This document shows positions 1 to 5,381 of a DNA stretch of 5,864 nucleotides, piece by piece; positions within the stretch are counted from its first letter, which is position 1; each line of letters starts with the position of its first letter. This DNA comes from Bacteroidales bacterium (GTDB lineage Bacteria; Bacteroidota; Bacteroidia; Bacteroidales; GCA-2748055): the NCBI GenBank assembly GCA_023135025.1, contig JAGLTY010000145.1, positions 1-5,864 of the forward strand. Direction: 5' to 3'. The translations under genes and the position numbers were made by a program. The notes under the pieces were generated by a model that ran no database searches, was not told where the DNA came from, and worked only from the letters and a program-made list of their open reading frames with translations.

Positions 1-391
1 CCAGGCAGTTGACCTTCTCAATGGTGTACTGTCCCGAACCGGTGGTATCTTCATCCTCGCCCAGTCCCAGTTCCCGCTTCATGGAGTCGTAAACCTGGCC
101 GGAACCCTTCACGTGACAGGCTGTTCCCACACACACTTTGATGATGTGCTCTCCTGCCGGCTGGAACCTGAACTGGGAGTAGAAACTGGCCACGCCCACA
201 ATCTGCGCCGGTGTGATCTCAGAAATCTCACATACCCTGCGCAGCGCCTCCTCCGGAAGGTAGTTGTAACGCTCCTGGATAGCCTGCAGTACCGGGATCA
301 CAGCATGCTGTGCTCCCCCCAGCTCCTGCACTATCGCATCTATATCATTTATCTCAAAATCCACCTTATCTAACCAATAACTATTAACCAT
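1..391 (-). CDS. nuoE: NuoE/HndA-type [2Fe-2S] ferredoxin subunit (N-terminal part, runs off left edge)
   Basis: This is the first 130 codons of a thioredoxin-fold [2Fe-2S] protein of the NuoE / HndA / HoxE family, which carries electrons beside a NuoF-type NAD(P)H- and FMN-binding subunit in the cytoplasm. The N-terminal half has the family's helical region, with RYNYLPEEAL (residues 41-50) and the EITPAQIVGVASFYSQF stretch (58-74). The first ligand pair is C87-x4-C92 (CVGTACHVKG), and the third ligand is C129 in KVNCL at the edge. The fourth ligand and the C-terminus lie outside the window. The ATG at 391 was chosen because it gives a normal-length N-terminus. No clear Shine-Dalgarno precedes it, so a later start such as the GTG at codon 10 cannot be excluded. 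It follows the propeller gene by 45 bases. Members of the family occur in complex I, NAD(P)-linked [FeFe] hydrogenases and formate dehydrogenases. The absence of other nuo genes here argues against ordinary complex I, so the symbol names the family only. Confidence 0.9.
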   Translation of the reverse strand, partial: MVNSYWLDKVDFEINDIDAIVQELGGAQHAVIPVLQAIQERYNYLPEEALRRVCEISEITPAQIVGVASFYSQFRFQPAGEHIIKVCVGTACHVKGSGQVYDSMKRELGLGEDEDTTGSGQYTIEKVNCL

Positions 392-395
392 TAAT

Positions 396-432
396 GCTTG
401 CGCAGCAACCGAGCTTGCGAGCTCAGCGCAGC
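396..432. repeat. Intergenic short direct and inverted repeats with potential hairpin
   Basis: Almost the whole gap between the propeller stop and the nuoE-like start is built from two seven-base words. GCTTGCG occurs at 396-402 and 413-419, and GCGCAGC at 400-406 and 426-432. In minus-strand RNA, bases 427 to 408 can form an 8-bp stem (five Watson-Crick pairs in a row next to the loop, then U-G, C-G and G-U) closed by a CGCA tetraloop. TTGC-GCA-GCAA at 398-408 is another small inverted repeat. No U-tract follows, so an intrinsic terminator is unlikely. It could be an RNA-processing or stability element between operon segments, or a copy of a dispersed palindromic repeat. The repeats are seen directly; the role is unknown. 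Confidence 0.5.
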
Positions 433-436
433 TAAC

Positions 437-2308
437 CTATTTTCCAATACAATAGAGGTGCTCCTCCCCCCTGATGTAAATCACTCCGTCGGCAAAAGCC
501 GGCACGGCAAATCCCTCTTCACCCAGCTCCGGTTCGGCAATAATGGTCCCCGTGGCATCGGCCTTCAGGATATGTGTCACGCCACCCATATCCATGATAT
601 ATAGCTTTCCATCTGCAATCATGGGCGAAGAGTAAAATCCATCGTTAAACTCCTTTTCAAATTTCTTCTCTCCGGTTTTGGTATCGTAACAGACCAGCAC
701 ACCGTAACTGGTGGCCGTATAGAGCAGTCCGTTGTAAGCAACCGGACTGGATGCCTCGGCGAGGTACTCATCATTCTCCCATGTATACTCTGCATCCGGT
801 TTGGGCTCCACGGCAACCAGCCTGGCATACTCATTGGTAGCGAATACCAGTCCGTCCCCATAGGCAACAGAGGCCCCTACCTCTCCCATCATCGCCTCCA
901 CTTTCCAGAGTTCGGCGCCTGTTTCCAGATCATGTCCCGACACATAGGGATCTGCAGTGGTAACCACCTGGATCTTTCCCTCTACCTCAATCAGGGCCGG
1001 AGATGCCCATGAGATATGTACCGGTCGCTCCACATCCCAGACCGTCTCGCCCGTAGCGGAATTCAGGGCCAGCATTCTTCCCTTTGAATTGGTATCGTAC
1101 TGTACCAGCACCTTGTTGTCCCACACCTGGAGCGATGATGAGTGTCCGTAGTGGTTGTTGGGTACCCCCAGGTTACGGCCCCATACCTGGTTGCCATTCA
1201 TATCAAAGGCCACCACATCGCCGGTGGCAAATATGGCGTATACCCTGTTGCCGTCAACCGCCATGGTGGGAGCCGCCAGTCCTGTGTCGTCGGTCACCCT
1301 GGGTGGTGATGCCGGAGATCCTGCGATCCCGGTTACCTCCTTCTCCCACAACAGCTGTCCGGTATGCCGGTTGTAACAGGTCACCACCCTGGATTGAGCA
1401 TCTCCTCCCGATATAAAAATTTTATCTCCCCAGATGACGGGTGAGCTATATCCGGGTTTTGAGGATGCCACTTTCCATTTGATATTCTCACCGGTAGAAC
1501 CGTTCCACGCCTCCGGTATGTTCTTGTGGTACGAAATTCCCAGTCCCATATATCCCCGGAAGGTGGCCTGGTTCTTTTTGAAATCTTCCCTGTTGAACCG
1601 GACCTGAGTTGTTGCCGCTTTCACCTGAGCTCCTGAAGGCTCACCGTCCGAAGCCTCGTCTGTTGCAGCTTCAATGTCGGTTTCACTATTCATCTCGGCC
1701 ACTGGTTCCGTTTCAACAGCCTCATCGCTTGCCTCAGTGCCTGCATCCTGCGCCGGAAACAGTTCGATCACCTCCACATCACCCTGATCCTGACCGGTCT
1801 CGGCCACAACACCCATCTCCTGGTACTCCTTCAAATAGTCATTGGTCAGGAAGCCGGCCACCAGCGCTAATCCCAGGATCAATCCACCGGCCATCATCAG
1901 CCAGTACTGAGCATTGGCACGCCCCCTCAGCAACTCTTCGGTTACCTTCCCGGGTTCTTCGATCCGGGCCCTCAGATCGGTATATATCTTCAGTGAAACG
2001 GCCAGTACAATTCCTCCTATCAGCATCAGCCAGGTACCGGTTTTCACCTGCCAGCGACTGGTAAAATAGGCTTTCCGGGCCAGCAGGTCGAAGCTGCGGA
2101 TCTCCTCCTTCAGCTCCTCATTACCAGGCTCACTGGCCAGTCGTTCCACCAGCGCCTCGATGGTTTTACTCTCCAGCGGCTCATGCTGTTTCATATGCCA
2201 GAAATTCAGAATCAGCAGCAGGGCCACCACCCCACAGAAGATTCCGGAAATCAGCGCCACCCTGTGGGCCAGTTCTATTTTCTGTTCCTGATCCATATCT
2301 CTTTTCAT
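437..2308 (-). CDS. Three-helix membrane protein fused to a PQQ-like beta-propeller
   Basis: This 623-residue protein begins with a charged cytoplasmic N-terminus. It has transmembrane helices at about 17-37, 91-109 and 135-154, then an acidic Ala/Glu/Thr/Asp-rich linker at about 167-228, then a propeller domain from about 245 to the end. The propeller starts with a degenerate version of the FRG-x-G-x-G-x-S entry motif (FRGYMGLGIS, 250-259), followed by WNGSTGENIKWK. It shows successive tryptophan-docking repeats: TGQLLWEKEV (316-325), NGNQVWGRNL (371-380), TGETVWDVE, TGAELWKVE and TGEKKFEKEF. The positive-inside rule puts the propeller in the periplasm. It has only four scattered cysteines, one of them in the first helix. 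It lacks the vicinal disulfide of true quinoprotein dehydrogenases, so PQQ binding is doubtful; a BamB-like scaffold or partner-docking role is more likely. The start lies four bases after the membrane ferredoxin stop. No strong Shine-Dalgarno is visible, and Met5 (2296) is an alternative start. Confidence 0.88.
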   Translation of the reverse strand: MKRDMDQEQKIELAHRVALISGIFCGVVALLLILNFWHMKQHEPLESKTIEALVERLASEPGNEELKEEIRSFDLLARKAYFTSRWQVKTGTWLMLIGGIVLAVSLKIYTDLRARIEEPGKVTEELLRGRANAQYWLMMAGGLILGLALVAGFLTNDYLKEYQEMGVVAETGQDQGDVEVIELFPAQDAGTEASDEAVETEPVAEMNSETDIEAATDEASDGEPSGAQVKAATTQVRFNREDFKKNQATFRGYMGLGISYHKNIPEAWNGSTGENIKWKVASSKPGYSSPVIWGDKIFISGGDAQSRVVTCYNRHTGQLLWEKEVTGIAGSPASPPRVTDDTGLAAPTMAVDGNRVYAIFATGDVVAFDMNGNQVWGRNLGVPNNHYGHSSSLQVWDNKVLVQYDTNSKGRMLALNSATGETVWDVERPVHISWASPALIEVEGKIQVVTTADPYVSGHDLETGAELWKVEAMMGEVGASVAYGDGLVFATNEYARLVAVEPKPDAEYTWENDEYLAEASSPVAYNGLLYTATSYGVLVCYDTKTGEKKFEKEFNDGFYSSPMIADGKLYIMDMGGVTHILKADATGTIIAEPELGEEGFAVPAFADGVIYIRGEEHLYCIGK

Positions 2309-2312
2309 ACTT

Positions 2313-3608
2313 TTAACTTTCTACTGTTGACTTGTGATGTTCCACCGGACAGTAGTCCATGCACCTGCCACATGAGAAACAGTCGCCCTTATGGGGCTCG
2401 TAATCCTCCCTGCGGCGGAACACCACCTGGTTCATCAGGGTAATGCCCAGTACCAGCCCCACAAATCCGCCCATGGCCATGCTCCCTTTTCTGAATTTCT
2501 CCCTGATCACTGCGGCTTGTTCCACCAGTTGCTCAAAGGTATCGCCCGATTCCAGGAATGCCTGGATATCCAGGTTCTCCTCATCTTCTCTTAGTTCGGG
2601 ATTACTGATCATCAGCTCGGCCAGGTAGACATCAGGATGAACACGACTCATAAAGACGTGCGACTTCGCCCCGATCCATCCACCCACTATGGTCAGCAGC
2701 GGGATCAAAGCGATATAGAGGATAAATCTTCTCAGGTTCTTCCGTGCGACCTCCGGTGCCCTGTAGCTCTGTTCAACCGGAACTTCGATGGCATCGAAGG
2801 GACAGGAGTCCTCGCATAGTTTGCACCTGATACACTCCGAAGGTGTAATGCTCATGTGCCATTTTGAAAATTTTGACATCCATCCCAGCAGTACGCCGTA
2901 TGGACAGAAGATGCGACAGTAGGGCCTGGCATAGAACATCCCAAGAAAGAGAAAGGTGATGCCCAGGAAAATCATCAGGAAAGGTCCGTCCATCCTGAAG
3001 ATTCCCACAAACGGATCGTACCGGCAGATAAGAAAGTCGCTGCCCGTGGCTGCAAACAGCACCGAGACCGCCAGGTAGATCACCGGGATAAAGCCGAGGG
3101 TCTTCCTGATCCAGCTGGGGATGGAGATGGGTTGAATCACCAGCAGGTCCTGAATGGCTCCCAGCGGACATGCCGATGCACAGAAGACTCGACCAAAAAA
3201 GAGCGCAAACAGTAGCGGCAGGACGAAAAAGAGCAGTGCCGTTATGGAGATGGCATAACCGGAATCGAAGATGGAGAGTGCCACATTCTGAATGGCCCCG
3301 ATGGAACAGATGCATCCATCGCGGTAGAACCCAAAATAGATCAGCGAAAAAACAGAGAGCCAGAGCAGACCCCGCCGCGATCGTTTTCGAATGGCCAGCC
3401 ACGATGCCAGGGAGAGAACCGCCAGCAGTACCAGCACATCGAAATACTCCAGTGCCATGGCCCTGGGCTCGGGGGTAGTTGGACTGGGCTGCATATATCC
3501 GGTCTCAAACTCCGGTTTGGGGAATCGTTGCTGCGCATGCAGGAAACTGCCTGTCAGCAATATCAATGTAACAAGAACCAGTGCAACGCGGGGAATTCTC
3601 TTGATCAT
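2313..3608 (-). CDS. NosR/NapH-type polytopic membrane 4Fe-4S ferredoxin
   Basis: This 431-residue integral membrane iron-sulfur protein is of the NosR/NapH/MauN/CcoG kind, which moves electrons between the quinone pool or cytoplasmic donors and periplasmic enzymes. A signal peptide or first helix (7-24, ending SFLHAQQ) precedes helices at about 54-73, 80-96, 117-138, 171-189, 208-226, 294-313 and 379-397. It carries two hallmark CX3CP motifs: FCASACPLGA (C143, C147) and YCRIFCPYG (C231, C235). Two ferredoxin motifs follow, CIRCKLCEDSCP (C259-C269) and CFSCGRCMDYCP (C410-C420). Positive-inside charges (IRKRSRRG, ARKNLRR, FRRRED) put these motifs in the cytoplasm. An extra GCIC motif (C99, C101) and C195 fall on the predicted outer face. 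NosR's N-terminal FMN-binding domain is absent. The frame stays open to 3779, but the ATG at 3608 has a strong ribosome binding site and starts the hydrophobic leader; upstream initiation would add 57 residues reading inside the ferredoxin gene. Its stop lies four bases before the next gene. Confidence 0.9.
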   Translation of the reverse strand: MIKRIPRVALVLVTLILLTGSFLHAQQRFPKPEFETGYMQPSPTTPEPRAMALEYFDVLVLLAVLSLASWLAIRKRSRRGLLWLSVFSLIYFGFYRDGCICSIGAIQNVALSIFDSGYAISITALLFFVLPLLFALFFGRVFCASACPLGAIQDLLVIQPISIPSWIRKTLGFIPVIYLAVSVLFAATGSDFLICRYDPFVGIFRMDGPFLMIFLGITFLFLGMFYARPYCRIFCPYGVLLGWMSKFSKWHMSITPSECIRCKLCEDSCPFDAIEVPVEQSYRAPEVARKNLRRFILYIALIPLLTIVGGWIGAKSHVFMSRVHPDVYLAELMISNPELREDEENLDIQAFLESGDTFEQLVEQAAVIREKFRKGSMAMGGFVGLVLGITLMNQVVFRRREDYEPHKGDCFSCGRCMDYCPVEHHKSTVES

Positions 3609-3609
3609 A

Positions 3610-4200
3610 TCAGCCCTCCTCCTCACTGGTGAAACTACCTCTAATAATATATGGATCACTGACCGGTACCCGGCTGATGGCATCGGACGGACAGACCGAG
3701 GCAATGGAGCACTGGTTACAGTTGAGACAGAGGTCATGCCTGATCTGCAGGTGCAGTGAGCTGTTTCCAAAGGCGGCACACCCTTTCACACATTTGGCGC
3801 AGCCGATGCAGAGCTCCTCATCAATGATATATTCAAAAAAGGGCTCCTCGATAAATCTGCGCTGGATGGCTGCAGTGGGACAGAGCTGATTCTCGGCACC
3901 GGTTTCCAGCTTGGCCCCAGGTTTGAAGTAGCCCCCGCAAAGATCACAATAGCCGCACAGGTCGTAGGCATGCACACACTTTACTGCCGACTCTGCCCTT
4001 ACACAATCTGTGGCACAACGCCCGCACTGGGTACATTTTAAGGGGTCTATCTGCCACACATAATCCTTTCCCGTAGCGGAACGCTTCAGGGTAAAAGCAG
4101 CTGTGCCCACAACGGAGACCCCCAGGGCGAGCCTCACCCCATTGTTGATGAAGTCCCTCCGGTTATAACCTTTATCCCTGCTTTTATCCTTCTTATCCAT
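3610..4200 (-). CDS. Tat-signal periplasmic ferredoxin with four [4Fe-4S] cluster motifs
   Basis: This 196-residue protein is probably exported folded through the Tat pathway. YNRRDFINNG at 12-21 supplies the twin arginines (14-15), followed by a hydrophobic stretch at about 21-38 with no obvious signal peptidase site, so it may stay anchored. The cysteines fall into four cluster sets: C56/59/62/66; C82/85/88 plus C107 in a CP motif after an 18-residue insert; C131/134/137/141; and C158/161/164 plus C170 in a CP motif. C75 is one extra cysteine. The layout resembles NapG/MauM and the NrfC/DmsB electron-transfer subunits. Together with the NapH-like gene just downstream it suggests a NapGH-type quinol dehydrogenase or electron-relay pair, although the exact spacings differ from NapG as I know it. 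The start overlaps the preceding gene by eight bases, with GGAG seven bases upstream. The next start lies one base beyond its stop, which implies translational coupling. Confidence 0.9.
   Translation of the reverse strand: MDKKDKSRDKGYNRRDFINNGVRLALGVSVVGTAAFTLKRSATGKDYVWQIDPLKCTQCGRCATDCVRAESAVKCVHAYDLCGYCDLCGGYFKPGAKLETGAENQLCPTAAIQRRFIEEPFFEYIIDEELCIGCAKCVKGCAAFGNSSLHLQIRHDLCLNCNQCSIASVCPSDAISRVPVSDPYIIRGSFTSEEEG
3614..3624 (-). promoter_or_regulatory. Strong Shine-Dalgarno for the membrane ferredoxin, overlapping the ferredoxin gene's last codons
   Basis: On the minus strand this reads GAGGAGGAGGG, five bases before the ATG at 3608. The same bases encode the Glu-Glu-Glu-Gly tail of the upstream ferredoxin. 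It is the clearest ribosome binding site in the window. It decides the start of the membrane ferredoxin against the longer open frame that reaches 3779. Confidence 0.8.
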
Positions 4201-4390
4201 CTTTACGCTCCATTTCTGCTTCAGCCAGCTGGCACTTTGACAATTTCCTGCAATTTTTGCACTGGAAGTTTGCCGAACACTGTCTGTCCCGGACTACCTG
4301 CCGCCGCGATACCAGCACCCCGGTCACCATGGCCAGTCCCCCGAGCAGGATTCCCCTGCCTGTTTTCTCTATAAAGTTTCGCCTGTTCAT
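4193..4390 (-). CDS. Small Tat-like four-cysteine protein
   Basis: This 65-residue protein has a twin-arginine-like leader: NRRNFIEKTGR at 2-12, then a hydrophobic helix at about 13-27. A short basic stretch (SRRQVVRDRQ) follows, then a compact cysteine motif with C38, C44, C47 and C53, that is CX5CX2CX5C. Nothing else folds around the motif except a charged tail. The four cysteines could hold one Fe-S cluster or a metal ion such as zinc; the spacing is not that of a standard bacterial ferredoxin. No AxA-type cleavage site is obvious, so it may remain as a membrane-tethered tail. Its ATG overlaps the NHL gene stop (ATGA), its end overlaps the ferredoxin start by eight bases, and AGAGGA precedes the start. 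This tight embedding between redox genes argues that it is a real gene and a part or chaperone of the same complex. I do not recognise a named family. Confidence 0.78.
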   Translation of the reverse strand: MNRRNFIEKTGRGILLGGLAMVTGVLVSRRQVVRDRQCSANFQCKNCRKLSKCQLAEAEMERKDG

Positions 4391-5361
4391 TCCTCTTTCT
4401 CTTTCGGTTCAAAAACCCTCACCATGTCGTTCTCAAAATCGAGCACATAGATCACATCGTTCTCATCCACACACACCTCCGGAGCCGTCCCCTTCTCTCC
4501 GTTAAACAGGTCGTTTGGCGCCACCACACTCATGAGTTTTCCCGACTGGTCGTAGATCTTGATACGTACAAGCCCCTTCTCACTGGTCACAAAAGAGCCA
4601 TCGGTCATGGTAGTGATCCTGGACGGATTGCAGCACCCCAGGAAGCCTTCAATTTCAAATGAGAGGTTCTCCCAGAAACCGCGCAAGCGGCCATCGTCGG
4701 TATAATTTTCCATGGCATGTTTACCCGGATTGACCACCCACAATTCGCCAAAGCTGTTTACTGCCAGATCGAAATTGGCGCTGGGTACAATAAAACCATG
4801 TCCGGCATCGGATTCGGCCTTCCCCTCAAACATGCCTAACTGCTCACCCTCCCTGTTGAAAATCACAATCCTCCGGTTTCCCGCATCGGCTATGAATATT
4901 TTATCCTCCTTAATGGCCAGGTTGGTAATGACGGTACGATCACCCAGGTCGGCCCACTGCTGCAATAGCTCCCCGGCATGGTTAAATTTGGCCACATAGG
5001 TGCCGAAGCCGATAAAGATATGTTGTTCATCCACCTCCAGGCAGGTTGCCCGGGGCGGAATCTCCATCAGGGTTGATTCTGATCCATCCAGCGAAATCAC
5101 CGCCATTGTAGAGTTACCCGAAATATAGAGTGCCTGGTTATAGTAACTCATATCGGTTGCAATAAGCAGCCCCAGTGAAAAGTTCCGGATCTCCTTGTGT
5201 GATATCAGCTCCGGGTCCACCTCCCTGTACCGGTCCACCTTCAGTGCGTAGGGATTCCCTCCCCGGCGGTCGGGCCTGTTGTTCAGGATATCGACCACGA
5301 TGACCGTCAGGATGAGTCCCACGATCACCAGCACCACAACTGTTAGACTTCTCTTTTTCAT
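4387..5361 (-). CDS. Membrane-anchored NHL-repeat beta-propeller with GCCNP motif
   Basis: This 324-residue protein has a single N-terminal hydrophobic helix (5-26) behind MKKR, so it is probably an inner-membrane-anchored periplasmic protein or carries an uncleaved signal. The rest is a beta-propeller of NHL type. The best repeat is IFIADAGNRRIVIFNREGEQ (155-174), with others at about 197-230, 246-280 and 293-317. NHL propellers usually serve as binding platforms rather than enzymes. The unusual feature is EGFLGCCNPSRI (238-249), a vicinal Cys243-Cys244 on a turn, followed by a well-formed blade containing FVTSEKG. I recall similar G-C-C-N-P stretches in NHL proteins of Planctomycetes and Bacteroidota. 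That is memory rather than a search, and the function is unknown to me. Two other cysteines (C107, C297) are isolated. The gene starts 20 bases after the upstream propeller stop, behind an A-rich leader. Its stop overlaps the next start as ATGA. Confidence 0.87.
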   Translation of the reverse strand: MKKRSLTVVVLVIVGLILTVIVVDILNNRPDRRGGNPYALKVDRYREVDPELISHKEIRNFSLGLLIATDMSYYNQALYISGNSTMAVISLDGSESTLMEIPPRATCLEVDEQHIFIGFGTYVAKFNHAGELLQQWADLGDRTVITNLAIKEDKIFIADAGNRRIVIFNREGEQLGMFEGKAESDAGHGFIVPSANFDLAVNSFGELWVVNPGKHAMENYTDDGRLRGFWENLSFEIEGFLGCCNPSRITTMTDGSFVTSEKGLVRIKIYDQSGKLMSVVAPNDLFNGEKGTAPEVCVDENDVIYVLDFENDMVRVFEPKEKEE

Positions 5362-5381
5362 ATGCTCTGTTTTTTCTATTC

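Noticed and set aside
113..373. Plus-strand open frame opposite the NuoE-like gene
   Set aside because: The minus strand carries the conserved [2Fe-2S] ligand pattern; the plus frame is its shadow.
408..427. Intrinsic terminator before the NuoE-like gene
   Set aside because: The hairpin is short and no T-run follows it on the minus strand; the next gene starts about 17 bases later.
1609..2064. Plus-strand open frame of about 150 codons opposite the propeller fusion
   Set aside because: It is Pro/Ser/Arg/His-rich, as expected from the antisense of an acidic linker, with no ribosome binding site or recognisable motif.
437..2308. True PQQ-dependent dehydrogenase
   Set aside because: The tryptophan-docking repeats are present, but the vicinal disulfide expected of quinoprotein alcohol dehydrogenases is not seen, so only the fold is supported.
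2773..3402. Long open frame on the minus strand inside the membrane ferredoxin gene
   Set aside because: It is out of frame with a well-supported Fe-S membrane protein, and its translation is Trp/His/Ser-rich with no domain logic. It is a shadow frame.
3609..3779. Upstream extension of the membrane ferredoxin to an ATG at 3779
   Set aside because: The added 57 residues have no signal-like or family sequence and lie entirely within the ferredoxin gene in another frame. The ATG at 3608 has a strong ribosome binding site and a proper hydrophobic leader.
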